Shown here in pieces: positions 18,930 through 27,996 of a stretch of 55,072 nt of DNA (its first letter is position 1; every line of letters begins with the position of its first letter). Made by a program: the position numbers and the translations under genes. The DNA comes from Magnetococcales bacterium (GTDB lineage: Bacteria > Pseudomonadota > Magnetococcia > Magnetococcales > DC0425bin3). Below the pieces are notes generated by a model that was not told where the DNA came from, ran no database searches, and worked only from the letters and a program-made list of their open reading frames with translations. The DNA lies in the NCBI GenBank assembly GCA_015231175.1, contig JADGBZ010000016.1, forward strand, positions 1 through 55,072. Reading direction: 5' to 3'.

Positions 18930-19874
18930 ATGATCGACAAGTGGGTGCCTGGTGCGCGGACCGGCGAACGGGGTGTGGCTTTGATCATGGCCCTGCTGAT
19001 CGTGGCCATGGCGACCACGGCCATCGTGTCCATGGTCAATGCCCAGCGCATCGATCTGCGACGAACGGAAAATATTTTTTTCCGGAACCAAGCCATCCTG
19101 GTTGCCTATGGCGGGGAGGTGTGGGCAAAAAAAGTGCTCACCAGGGATGCGGCGGAGAGCCGTCTGGATAGCCTGGATGAAAACTGGGCACGGAGATTGG
19201 CGCCCATGACCCTCGAAAATGGCGTGGTTTCCGGCTACATTGAGGATATGGAGGGCCGGTTCAATCTGAACAACCTTGTCTCTGGAGGGAGTCAGAGCCT
19301 GCTGGATATGGAACGTTTTCGGAGGTTGTTGCTTTTGCTGCGCATCACCCCGGATCTGGCCTACGCTGTGGCGGATTGGATTGACAACAACGGCGAAATT
19401 GGCGGTCCGGGGGGGGCTGAAGATCCGGACTATCTGGCCATGGATCCTCCCTACAGAGCGGCGAACAAGACCATGTCCAGCCCGTCTGAATTGATGTCGA
19501 TCAAGGGATTTGACTTTGAAACCTGCCAGAAACTGGCGCCGTTTGTGACAGCTCTGCCGACCTACACCAGCATCAACGTCAACACGGCTTCCCCCATGGT
19601 TTTGCGCATTTTGGCAGATGACCTCAAGGATGCCGATGTCGAACGGCTGGTTGAGCGACGCAAACAGAAACCATATGAAAGTATGAATGATTTTTTAAAG
19701 GAGCCATCCTTGGCGCACTCTCTTATGCCCCAACGGGGGATCGGTGTCTTGAGCCAACATTTTTTGGTGACGATCCAGGTCAGGGCCGGCAATACTCATC
19801 TGCACTTGTTCAGCTTGCTGCAACGTGGCAGTAATGGCGTCAGCGTGTTGGTACGTGGGCAAGGGGCAATCTAG
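18930..19874 (+). CDS. gspK: Type II secretion pseudopilin GspK
   Basis: Largest minor pseudopilin, which caps the pseudopilus tip. 314 residues. The leader ends TGERG before VALIMALLIVAMATTAI; this start lacks the Glu at +5, as is normal for GspK. Family motifs follow: YIEDMEGRFNLNNL, DWIDNNGE with the following acidic GAEDPDY loop, and INVNTASP. The ATG at 18930 is chosen over upstream frame extension because it follows AGGTGA and sits eight bases past the gspJ stop. Confidence 0.92.
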   Translation: MIDKWVPGARTGERGVALIMALLIVAMATTAIVSMVNAQRIDLRRTENIFFRNQAILVAYGGEVWAKKVLTRDAAESRLDSLDENWARRLAPMTLENGVVSGYIEDMEGRFNLNNLVSGGSQSLLDMERFRRLLLLLRITPDLAYAVADWIDNNGEIGGPGGAEDPDYLAMDPPYRAANKTMSSPSELMSIKGFDFETCQKLAPFVTALPTYTSINVNTASPMVLRILADDLKDADVERLVERRKQKPYESMNDFLKEPSLAHSLMPQRGIGVLSQHFLVTIQVRAGNTHLHLFSLLQRGSNGVSVLVRGQGAI

Positions 19875-19917
19875 ATGTGTGGGGATGGCTTAACATGCGA
19901 GGCGCGGTGACCATGTC

Positions 19918-21123
19918 ATGAGGAATTATGCGTATGTTCATCTTCCCGCTGCTGCGGGTGATATGCTCACCTGGGTTGGATTGGAGGGGGATGCCAAAAG
20001 CGAGGTGGCCAGCAAGGTGGCTGCCGCAATCTCCCGTATGCGTGTGGTTGCAGTTGCACCCGGGGTGGATGTTCTGCTCGAATCCCTGGCTGTGCCCAAG
20101 ACAAGTCGCCGCAATTTGGCCAAAGCCCTCCCTTTTCTGCTTGAGGAGAGGGTGGCCTCGCCCCTGGATAAACTGCACTTCTCACTTGGCCCCACCCTGA
20201 AGGAGGGGTATCGGGCTGTGGCCGTGGCGGAAGTCGAACGGATGGAGGAGTGGCTTGCCACACTCGCACATGTCGGCATACGACCGGACATGATTGTCAG
20301 TGAAACACTTCTATTGCCTTGGAAATCAGAGAGTTGGACCCTTCTTTCAACCCCGGATCGGGCGCTCCTGCGCACAGGGGCGTGTACTGGCCTGGCCATG
20401 GATAACGCCAACATCCGGTTTGTCCTTGACCAGGCCTTGCGTGAGCTGGATCAAGCTGATCGGCCTAAAAAGCTGTTGGTGCTGAACTATACAACCGAAC
20501 CCTGCAACAGCATGCTGCCTGATTTGCCGGATTTGGAAGTCGAGGAGTCTCGCCCCGAAGTCGATCCCGCGACCCTCCTGGCTGGGGCCAACCTGGAAAC
20601 AGGAACCATCAACCTGTTACAAGGCCGATATGGAATCCAGGGCCGTTGGGAGGGAATTGTCCGCCCTTTTCGTCTGACGGTTATTCTGGCCGCCATCTGG
20701 ATCCTGGTGAAACTGGGTATCGTTTATGTCGAAAACATACGCATGGAGAGTCAGCTTCTGGCATTTGATGCCCGCATTCAGGAGATTTTCCAGAAAACAT
20801 TCCCCGGTACCCGGGTGGTCCACCCCGAAGCACAGATGCGCGAACGCATGAAACGTATGAGCAAGGAGGCCGGGGGTGGTCAGGAATTTTTGAACCTCAT
20901 TGTGCAGGCAGGTTCGACCATCATGGATTTTCCCGGAACGGTTCTGGAACGGATTCGCTATCAGGATGGTCTTTTGGATCTTTATATTCGGATTCGGGAT
21001 CTGGAACAACTGAACAAGCTCAAACAAGCCATGGAGGCCTCGGGCCGGATGCAGGTCAATATCCGATCGGCTGTCAAACAGGGTGAGTCCGTGGAAAGTC
21101 ATTTGCAGATCAAGGGGTTGTAA
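19918..21123 (+). CDS. gspL: Type II secretion protein GspL
   Basis: Inner-membrane protein that couples the GspE ATPase to the pseudopilus machinery. 401 residues: a cytoplasmic actin-like domain (1-245), the short INLLQGRY motif at 231-238 just before one transmembrane helix (about 252-271), then a periplasmic ferredoxin-like domain (about 310-395). The stop codon overlaps the gspM start by one base. Confidence 0.92.
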   Translation: MRNYAYVHLPAAAGDMLTWVGLEGDAKSEVASKVAAAISRMRVVAVAPGVDVLLESLAVPKTSRRNLAKALPFLLEERVASPLDKLHFSLGPTLKEGYRAVAVAEVERMEEWLATLAHVGIRPDMIVSETLLLPWKSESWTLLSTPDRALLRTGACTGLAMDNANIRFVLDQALRELDQADRPKKLLVLNYTTEPCNSMLPDLPDLEVEESRPEVDPATLLAGANLETGTINLLQGRYGIQGRWEGIVRPFRLTVILAAIWILVKLGIVYVENIRMESQLLAFDARIQEIFQKTFPGTRVVHPEAQMRERMKRMSKEAGGGQEFLNLIVQAGSTIMDFPGTVLERIRYQDGLLDLYIRIRDLEQLNKLKQAMEASGRMQVNIRSAVKQGESVESHLQIKGL

Positions 21124-21638
21124 TGTCAAAGCTGAAACAATTCCTGTATGTTCGGTGGTCTTCCATCAGCGATCGCGAAAGGCTGCTGGTCGCAGGGGGC
21201 GGTTTTGTGTTGATCGTCCTGATTTTTTTCTCCCTGGTCTGGTTGCCGGTGCGGGAACGGTATCGCGAGTTGCGTGAAATCACTGAAAAACGTATCAATA
21301 CAATACGTTGGATGGAGCAGGCCTCGTATGACGCAGCCCGTTTCAAGGTCTCCACCGGATCCAGATTGAGTGTGCAAAAAGGAGACTCTCTCCTCTCCCT
21401 GGCGGACCGAAGTGTGCGCAAACAGGGTTTGGGATCTGTGCTCAAGCGGGTTGAACCGGAAGGACAGGACAAGGTCCGTTTGTGGTTCGAACAAGCTCCC
21501 TTCCAATCCTTGCTCACCTGGATGGAGGGGTTGCACGATCAGTACGGTATCGAGGCAGTCAATGTCGCAATTGAAAAAGGTAAAATTCCTGGATTGGTCG
21601 ACGCCCAGCTTGTGTTGGTCATGACGGCTGTACCGTAA
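21123..21638 (+). CDS. gspM: Type II secretion protein GspM
   Basis: 171-residue bitopic inner-membrane protein that partners GspL in the assembly platform. It has the family SDRERLL motif at 16-22, then a transmembrane helix (about 23-40), a coiled segment with RERYRELREI, and a periplasmic domain. It starts at the ATG overlapping the gspL stop (TAATG). Confidence 0.88.
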   Translation: MSKLKQFLYVRWSSISDRERLLVAGGGFVLIVLIFFSLVWLPVRERYRELREITEKRINTIRWMEQASYDAARFKVSTGSRLSVQKGDSLLSLADRSVRKQGLGSVLKRVEPEGQDKVRLWFEQAPFQSLLTWMEGLHDQYGIEAVNVAIEKGKIPGLVDAQLVLVMTAVP

Positions 21639-21654
21639 CGGATAGGGAAATGCC

Positions 21655-22437
21655 ATGATGTTTGTTCTGAGAAAGTGGTGGTTCTACGGCATCGTTGCTG
21701 TTTTGTCCTTCATATATTTTTTGTTTGGCAATCTTCCGGCCTCCTTTGTCTATCAGTTGGTATCCACCCGGATTGCTCCACTGCAATTGGTCTCCCTTTC
21801 CGGCACCCTGTGGAGCGGGCGGGCGGACCAGATGATTTATCCCCCTGTCCAGTTGGATGCGGTTCGTTGGGAGGTCAATCCAAGGGAGATTGTGCGGGGA
21901 AAATTGACAGGTCTGTTTTATCTGGGTAACTCCAAGCAGTTTCGCGTGCGGGGCCGTTTTGATCTTCTTGAGCATAACCGTGTCCGCCTGCGGCAGGTGA
22001 ACGGAGAGTCGAGCATCCCGTTTGTGACCAATCTGTTCAAGGGGTTTCCCCTGAGGATCAATGGCGACATCGATTTGGCTCTCGATGATTTTTCCTTGCG
22101 GGAGAATGGTTTTCCCGAGATAACCGGGCGGGTTCATCTGACAGGATTCGAAATAGGCCCTCCCTGGAAGGTTTTTCTCGGGGATCTTCGTTTGGTCTTT
22201 GGCATGGACGGGGATCTTCTCAACGTCCAGATCAATGATGTTCGGAGTCCCTTGATCGTCGATGCCAAGTTGCAGGTTTGGGAGGCTGGCCGTTATCGGC
22301 TCAAAGGTGATATCGAGGTGCGAGCGGACACAAACAAACAGGCCATGGAAGAGTTTTTGCGGAATAATCTGGGTCTGGTTGCCAATAATGGTCGCTTTTC
22401 TCTTAACTACACCGGGGATGTGCCTTACTTCCGGTAG
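21655..22437 (+). CDS. gspN: Type II secretion protein GspN
   Basis: 260-residue bitopic inner-membrane protein of the GspN family, a non-essential type II secretion component. One N-terminal membrane helix (about 7-25) is followed by LPASFVYQLV and LSGTLWSGRAD, both typical, and a long periplasmic beta-rich region ending NNGRFSLNYTG. It is the last gsp gene in the cluster. The phosphodiesterase gene follows after 22 bases. Confidence 0.85.
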   Translation: MMFVLRKWWFYGIVAVLSFIYFLFGNLPASFVYQLVSTRIAPLQLVSLSGTLWSGRADQMIYPPVQLDAVRWEVNPREIVRGKLTGLFYLGNSKQFRVRGRFDLLEHNRVRLRQVNGESSIPFVTNLFKGFPLRINGDIDLALDDFSLRENGFPEITGRVHLTGFEIGPPWKVFLGDLRLVFGMDGDLLNVQINDVRSPLIVDAKLQVWEAGRYRLKGDIEVRADTNKQAMEEFLRNNLGLVANNGRFSLNYTGDVPYFR

Positions 22438-22459
22438 GGTGGGCGTCGGAAAACAACCC

Positions 22460-22945
22460 ATGATCATTGGCCTGATGTCCGACTCTCACGACCATGTGGG
22501 CCATATGCGCCGGGCCCATGCCATTTTTCAGGAGCGGCAGGCGGAATTGATCGTGCATGCCGGCGACATGATCAGCCCTGCCGCGTTGCGACTCCTCCAA
22601 AACATCCCCCTGGCGGCAGTTTTTGGCAACAACGATGGCGAAAAATATGGCCTGCTGCACCTGTTTCGTGAACGGGGCTGGCGTTTGCAGGGAGACTATC
22701 TCGAACTGGATGTCGCGGGGAAACGCATGGCTGTCTATCATGGTACGGTTCCCGCGATCCGCGATGCCCTGCTTGCCTGCGGACGCTTTCAATACGTCGT
22801 TTCGGGCCATACGCACCACCCCGAGAACCGATACTTTGCAACGACCCTTGCCCTGAATCCCGGGACTACGCACGGCTTTGGCGGCCCTGCGACAGTGATG
22901 CTTTTGGATACCTGCCATGATGGTATCGACTTGATTGATTTGTGA
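22460..22945 (+). CDS. Metallophosphoesterase (YfcE/MJ0936 family)
   Basis: 161-residue dinuclear-metal phosphodiesterase. The metal-ligand motifs appear in order: SDSHDH near residue 7, HAGDMIS near 35, GNND near 60 and SGHTHHPE near 115. The natural substrate is unknown; relatives cleave model phosphodiesters. ATG 22460 puts the DxH motif at the usual distance from the N terminus. It sits between gspN and the response-regulator gene; its stop overlaps the next start (TGATG), so the two are translationally coupled. Confidence 0.88.
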   Translation: MIIGLMSDSHDHVGHMRRAHAIFQERQAELIVHAGDMISPAALRLLQNIPLAAVFGNNDGEKYGLLHLFRERGWRLQGDYLELDVAGKRMAVYHGTVPAIRDALLACGRFQYVVSGHTHHPENRYFATTLALNPGTTHGFGGPATVMLLDTCHDGIDLIDL

Positions 22946-25017
22946 TGATGCAAGAAAAAATTCCATACTTTCTCGTCGCGGACGATGATCCGGTAACCCG
23001 GTTGATGTTGTGTCGTTTTTTGGAAAAAATCGGCTATGAGGCCCTTGGGGTGAAGAACGGGGCGGAAGCCGTGAGGTGTTTTGAGGAACGGGTTCCGGAT
23101 GTCGTCCTGATGGATGCCAAAATGCCTGTCATGGATGGTTTTCAGGCCTGTCTGGAGATCAAGCGACAGCCTGATTCCGCACACGTTCCGGTCATCATGA
23201 TTACAGGCTTGCATGACGACGAGTCAGTGGATAGGGCCTTCGCCGTTGGGGCGACCGATTTTGTTCCCAAACCTATCCATTGGGCCATCTTGCGCAACCG
23301 TGTTCGTTATCTGATCCAAATATTGCACACCGAAAAACAGCTTTATTTGGCAGCCAGTGTCCTCGAAAATACCGCCGAAGGGGTGGTGGTGACCGGACCG
23401 GACGCAACCATTCTCTCGGTTAATCCAGCCTTTGAACGCATCACGGGTTATGCGCCGGAGGAGGTGGTTGGGCAGCGGACAAGTTTGTTGCGGTCCGGGC
23501 GGCACGAGGCGTCCTTCTATCAAAATCTTTGGGCATCCCTGACCTCTGGCAACAGTTGGCAGGGGGAGATATGGAATCGGAAAAAGAGTGGTGAAATTTA
23601 TCCGCAGTGGTCTCACATCAACGCCATCCGCACGCCAAACGGCAGCACCATCAATTACGTGATGGTTTTTTCGGATCTGACGGCTGCCAAAGAGTCAGAG
23701 GAGAGTCTGCTCTACCTGACCGGCCACGATCTCCTGACCGGTCTGCCCAATCGTCTCATGTTCCACGAGCGTCTGGGACACCTGCTGGCCGACGCCAGAC
23801 GGGAAGATGGGGCGTTGGTTGCCGTGTTCCTTCTCGACCTGGATCGGTTCAAGGTCGTCAACGATACCATGGGGCACGACATGGGTGACCGTTTGCTCGT
23901 GGAGGTGGCGCAACGGCTCTCCGGCAGCATCCCGCCCCAGGCCGTTCTGGCCCGCATGGGAGGTGACGAATTCGGTATTGTCTTGCCACGTCTGGAGAGT
24001 GCCGATGACGCAGCCACTCTGGCACGCCATATTCTTGCCTGTCTCTCCGAGCTGCATAAAATTGATGATATGGAATTTTATCTGGGTTGCAGTATAGGCA
24101 TTGGGATCTACCCCCTGGATGGTCAGGATGTGAAGACCCTGACCAAAAATACCGATGCAGCCATGTCCCATGCCAAGGAACAGGGACGAAACAATTGGCA
24201 GTTTTACCGCCAAGCGTTCAATACCGCATCGTTGGCACGCATGCTTCTGGAAAACAGTTTGCGCAGTGCTTTGGAACGGCAAGAGTTTTTGTTGTATTAT
24301 CAGCCTCAGATCGATCTGCGCAACATGGAGTTGGCGGGCGTCGAGGCCTTGATTCGCTGGAACCACCCGGAGAAGGGTATGGTATCACCGGGAGATTTCA
24401 TTCCCCTGGCCGAGGCGACGGGTTTGATCATTCCCATAGGTCGGTGGGTCTTGCTGAGTGCTTGCCATCAGGCAAAATCCTGGCTTGATGCCGGTTATCC
24501 GCCCGTGCGCATGGGTATCAATTTATCGGGGATCCAATTTAAACTGCCTGACTTTCCTGAGCAGGTGTTGGCCACCATTAACGATGTCGGTTTGGATCCC
24601 CGCTGCGTGGAGTTAGAGCTGACGGAAAGCATCGCCATGGGGGATGTCGCCGAAAGCTTGACCAAGTTGTTGACCTTGTCACGCAGCCATATCCGTCTGG
24701 CCATCGACGATTTTGGCACCGGGTTTTCTTCCTTTGGCTACCTGAAGAAATTTCCGGTCAACACCTTGAAAATAGACCAATCCTTTGTACGAACCTGCAC
24801 GTCGATCCCGGAGGATGCCGCCATTGTGCGCGCCTTTATTGGCATTGCCCACAGCCTGGGGTTGAAGGTCATTGCGGAGGGGGTGGAAACTGAGGAGCAA
24901 TTGGATTTTTTGCGTCAAGAACAGTGTGATGAGATTCAAGGATATTTTTTCAGCCGACCGCTTTCGGCCAGCGCATTTCAGTCTTTCATGGACTCCTGGC
25001 TGACCAACAAGAGGTAA
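22945..25017 (+). CDS. Response regulator with PAS, GGDEF and EAL domains
   Basis: 690-residue cytoplasmic c-di-GMP protein. A receiver domain (about 8-125) has an acidic pocket (ADDDP), the phospho-acceptor Asp in VLMDAKMP and the Lys in VPKP. A PAS domain spans about 135-250. GGDEF is intact at 339-343, but the position of the I-site reads PPQA rather than RxxD, so product inhibition is probably lost. EAL is intact at 467-469, with DDFGTGFSSF, KIDQSFV and EGVET. Its sensor kinase is not in the window. Starts at 22945 or 22948 are both possible. Confidence 0.95.
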   Translation: MMQEKIPYFLVADDDPVTRLMLCRFLEKIGYEALGVKNGAEAVRCFEERVPDVVLMDAKMPVMDGFQACLEIKRQPDSAHVPVIMITGLHDDESVDRAFAVGATDFVPKPIHWAILRNRVRYLIQILHTEKQLYLAASVLENTAEGVVVTGPDATILSVNPAFERITGYAPEEVVGQRTSLLRSGRHEASFYQNLWASLTSGNSWQGEIWNRKKSGEIYPQWSHINAIRTPNGSTINYVMVFSDLTAAKESEESLLYLTGHDLLTGLPNRLMFHERLGHLLADARREDGALVAVFLLDLDRFKVVNDTMGHDMGDRLLVEVAQRLSGSIPPQAVLARMGGDEFGIVLPRLESADDAATLARHILACLSELHKIDDMEFYLGCSIGIGIYPLDGQDVKTLTKNTDAAMSHAKEQGRNNWQFYRQAFNTASLARMLLENSLRSALERQEFLLYYQPQIDLRNMELAGVEALIRWNHPEKGMVSPGDFIPLAEATGLIIPIGRWVLLSACHQAKSWLDAGYPPVRMGINLSGIQFKLPDFPEQVLATINDVGLDPRCVELELTESIAMGDVAESLTKLLTLSRSHIRLAIDDFGTGFSSFGYLKKFPVNTLKIDQSFVRTCTSIPEDAAIVRAFIGIAHSLGLKVIAEGVETEEQLDFLRQEQCDEIQGYFFSRPLSASAFQSFMDSWLTNKR

Positions 25018-25023
25018 TGCGAC

Positions 25024-25701
25024 ATGCAGGATGAACGTTCCAGGATCAGAAAAATGGCGCCCACCCTGTTGGTTGCCTTGGTCATCACGCTTTTGATCGG
25101 CTCACGCATCTATTATCGTCTCTCCGGTGAGCACTGGGAAAACAGCGCCCAGCTCCCGCCCGATCTTGTCGGGAGCCTCATGCCAGCCCCAAAGCGCCTC
25201 ACCGACTTTCAGTTGACAGACCATCTGGGTCAGGTGTTTACTCTCTCCCGGTTGCGGGGTCTTTGGACCGTACTCTTTTTCGGTTACACGCACTGCCCGG
25301 ATGTCTGTCCCACCTCCATGGGATTTTTGCACCAGGTTTTTACCCATCTGGGCGAGAGCCCCTTTGGGCAGACAAGGTTGCAGGGGGTGTTTGTCTCCGT
25401 GGACCCCAAGCGTGATTCTCTGGGGCTGCTCAAGGATTATGTCACCTTCTTCAATCCAGGATTTTTTGGGGTGACCGGCAAGGAGTCGGTGTTGAAAGAT
25501 CTTGCGCATCAGGTTGGGGCCTACTATGCCATCAATCCCGGTGGTTCCGACGATGCCTACGAAATCACGCACAGTTCGGCATTCTTTCTCATCTCGCCGG
25601 ATGGCAGGCTGGTCGGCATCATATCGCAAAGCAACAATCCGCCTGACATGGCTGCTGACAAAATCAGACGTATCGTCAACTTTACTGGAGGAAAATCATG
25701 A
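25024..25701 (+). CDS. SCO1/SenC copper chaperone
   Basis: Membrane-anchored thioredoxin-fold protein that delivers copper to the CuA site of cytochrome c oxidase. 225 residues: an N-terminal anchor helix (about 12-28), then the domain with the CPDVC motif (Cys91, Cys95) and the ligand His183 in ITHSSAF, all intact. It overlaps the PCuAC chaperone gene by four bases (ATGA), which supports a shared role in copper delivery. No oxidase subunit is in the window. Confidence 0.95.
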   Translation: MQDERSRIRKMAPTLLVALVITLLIGSRIYYRLSGEHWENSAQLPPDLVGSLMPAPKRLTDFQLTDHLGQVFTLSRLRGLWTVLFFGYTHCPDVCPTSMGFLHQVFTHLGESPFGQTRLQGVFVSVDPKRDSLGLLKDYVTFFNPGFFGVTGKESVLKDLAHQVGAYYAINPGGSDDAYEITHSSAFFLISPDGRLVGIISQSNNPPDMAADKIRRIVNFTGGKS

Positions 25702-26186
25702 AGTCTTTGCAAAGGCGACTTTGGGTGTCGTGCCTGGCGGCCTTCTGTTCCCTTGCCGATGTGGCCATCGCCGGTGGGCCGGGAGTGAGTGTCGAGGGTG
25801 CGTGGGTGCGTGAAATGCCACCGGCCATGCAGCTCACAGCTGCCTACATGGTCTTGAAAAATACGGCGATCGAACCGTCCACCCTGATCGGTGCCACCGC
25901 TCTGGACTTTGTCAAAGTCGAGATGCACGAAACGGTTCAACATCTAGGCAAGGCGCAAATGCAGGGGATCAAGGAGTTGATCATACCCGCCAAGGGTCAG
26001 GTGGTCTTGCAACCCGGTGGATACCACCTGATGTTGATCACCCCGCAGAAGAATGTTCTTCCACGTGCAGGCGATCAGGTCGCCTTGACGTTGAATTTTA
26101 AAAATGGAACATCGATCGACGTGAAAGCAAAGGTTCAGAAGGGTACGGAGGATCCTGCCGCAGCAGACGCTCACCACATGCACTAG
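25698..26186 (+). CDS. Periplasmic copper chaperone PCu(A)C
   Basis: 162-residue periplasmic Cu(I) carrier that works with SCO1 on cytochrome oxidase assembly. It has a signal peptide (cleavage probably after AIA near residue 25). The family copper motif is complete: Met76-His77 in VEMHETV, Met88, then His110 and Met112 in PGGYHLML. The C-terminal AHHMH tail may add metal ligands. The ATG overlaps the SCO1 stop. Confidence 0.95.
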   Translation: MKSLQRRLWVSCLAAFCSLADVAIAGGPGVSVEGAWVREMPPAMQLTAAYMVLKNTAIEPSTLIGATALDFVKVEMHETVQHLGKAQMQGIKELIIPAKGQVVLQPGGYHLMLITPQKNVLPRAGDQVALTLNFKNGTSIDVKAKVQKGTEDPAAADAHHMH

Positions 26187-26281
26187 ATGCATGACCAGCG
26201 AAGTGAGCGCTGTGAAAAAAATGGCTGAGTGCAAGTCGGGCTGCTTTGTCTTCGTTTGCGGGAAAAAGTGATGAGGCGTTC

Positions 26282-27241
26282 GTGAGCGCGTTGATCGAAG
26301 TCGACAATCTGTGCAAAGCATTCCGCTGGGTCAAGGCAGTCGATGGGATCTCGTTTTGCGTGCGGCAAGGGGAGGTGTTGGGTTTTCTGGGACCGAATGG
26401 CGCCGGGAAATCCACCACCATGCGCATGATTACCGGTTTTCTGTCACCCACCTCCGGTCATGTCCGTGTCGCCGGTTTTGATATGACCCGTCGCCCCTTG
26501 GAGGGTAAGCGCTGTGTTGGCTATCTCCCGGAAGGCTCCCCGGCCTACGGTGATATGACACCAGCCGGCTTTCTTGATTTTGTGGCCGGTATCCGCAAAC
26601 TGACTGGACTGGAGAAAAAACGCTGCATCGAGGCCGCCGTGGCCCTGCTCCATATCGAAAAGATCATGTACCGGCCCATCGAGACGCTCTCCAAAGGGTT
26701 CAAGAGGCGGGTGGGATTGGCCCAGGCCATCCTGCATGACCCGGACATTTTGATCCTCGATGAGCCCACGGATGGTCTCGATCCCAATCAAAAGCAGGAT
26801 GTGCGTGCGTTGATTCGGCACATGGCCCCCCGAAAGGCCATCATTCTTTCCACGCATATTCTGGAGGAGATCCAGCCGGTTTGTACCCGGGTTGCGGTGA
26901 TCGCCCGGGGCCGGCTTTTGGCCGATGAAACTCCCGACGCTTTTGCGAGCCGCTCGCGTTATCACAATGCTGTGACCCTGGGCCTGAATCCTGCCCAGGC
27001 CAACGAAGCCCGCCATGTTTTCGGCGATCATCCCGATGTGTTGGCGGTGGAGACGCTTTTGGAAGGGCCCGATCATGTCGAACTCCGCTTGCTGGCACGT
27101 TCGGGAACGAGCCTCGCCGCCGTGGTGGGAGCGATCGCGCACGGACGCGGGTGGTCGCTGGAAAAACTGTATGTGGACCGGGGCCATTTGGATGAGGCAT
27201 TTCACACATTGACCCAGGCTGGACATGCGCAGCCTTCCTGA
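26282..27241 (+). CDS. ABC-2 exporter ATP-binding protein, GldA-like
   Basis: 319-residue ATPase of an ABC-2 type exporter. Walker A GPNGAGKST at 37-45, signature LSKGF at 136-140 (in place of LSGGQ, common in this group) and Walker B ILILDEP near 156-162, followed by a C-terminal regulatory extension of about 90 residues. I chose GTG 26282 with TGAGG upstream; a start 36 bases further up is possible. The next two genes encode the matching permease and the auxiliary membrane protein, so the three form one transporter of the GldAFG type. The cargo is unknown. Confidence 0.9.
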   Translation: MSALIEVDNLCKAFRWVKAVDGISFCVRQGEVLGFLGPNGAGKSTTMRMITGFLSPTSGHVRVAGFDMTRRPLEGKRCVGYLPEGSPAYGDMTPAGFLDFVAGIRKLTGLEKKRCIEAAVALLHIEKIMYRPIETLSKGFKRRVGLAQAILHDPDILILDEPTDGLDPNQKQDVRALIRHMAPRKAIILSTHILEEIQPVCTRVAVIARGRLLADETPDAFASRSRYHNAVTLGLNPAQANEARHVFGDHPDVLAVETLLEGPDHVELRLLARSGTSLAAVVGAIAHGRGWSLEKLYVDRGHLDEAFHTLTQAGHAQPS

Positions 27242-27255
27242 GGGACTCTGACCCC

Positions 27256-27993
27256 ATGTGGAACTCTGTCGCTCATGTGTTTCGCCGCGAAATGTCGGGT
27301 TATTTCACAACCCCGATTGCCTATGTGTTCCTGGTGATTTTCCTGGTGCTTTCGGGCGTGTTCACCTTCCAGTTGGGACATTTTTTTCCGCGTGGTCAGG
27401 CGGATCTGGTTGCGTTTTTCACCTACCACCCGTGGCTCTACCTGTTTCTCATCCCTGCCTTGACCATGCGCCTGTGGGCGGAAGAGAGAAAAAGTGGTTC
27501 CATAGAACTGCTGCTGACCTTGCCGATACGTGCTGTGGAGGCCGTACTGGGCAAATTTTTTGCGGCCTGGTGCTTCGCGACCATGGCATTGGGCCTCACC
27601 TTTCCTTTGTGGCTGGTGGTCAACTATCTGGGTAACCCGGACAATGGTGTGATCCTGGCCAGTTATGTCGGCAGTATTCTGCTGGCCGGGGGCTTTCTGG
27701 CCATGGGTGCATCGCTTTCGGCCATGACCCGCAACCAGGTCATCGCTTTCGTCGTGACGGTGACTGCGGGGCTTGGTTTTGTCCTGAGTGGTCATCCGGT
27801 TGTTCTGGGGTTTCTTGAGGGGTGGACCCCCCTTGTCATACGGGAGACGGTGGCTTCTTTCAGTTTTCTGACGCACTTTTCCCATATCAGCAAGGGGGTG
27901 ATCGATCTTCGGGACGCCATCTATTTTGGCTCATTGATCGCTTTTTGGCTCTATGTCAATGTCCTGGTTCTTGAGCTGCGCAGGGGGGAGTGA
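27256..27993 (+). CDS. ABC-2 exporter permease, GldF-like
   Basis: 245-residue integral membrane protein with six predicted helices. The N terminus (VFRREMSGYFTTPIAYVF) and the EERKSGSIELLLTLP segment are typical of GldF/ABC-2 permeases. It lies 14 bases after the ATPase gene and three bases before the auxiliary gene. In Bacteroidetes the relatives support gliding. In proteobacteria similar sets exist without gliding, and their substrate is undefined. Confidence 0.9.
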   Translation: MWNSVAHVFRREMSGYFTTPIAYVFLVIFLVLSGVFTFQLGHFFPRGQADLVAFFTYHPWLYLFLIPALTMRLWAEERKSGSIELLLTLPIRAVEAVLGKFFAAWCFATMALGLTFPLWLVVNYLGNPDNGVILASYVGSILLAGGFLAMGASLSAMTRNQVIAFVVTVTAGLGFVLSGHPVVLGFLEGWTPLVIRETVASFSFLTHFSHISKGVIDLRDAIYFGSLIAFWLYVNVLVLELRRGE

Positions 27994-27996
27994 CCT

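Noticed and set aside
16888-22437. Type IV pilus operon
   Set aside because: GspG calcium-site motifs, GspK, GspL with its actin-like domain and GspN are specific to type II secretion.
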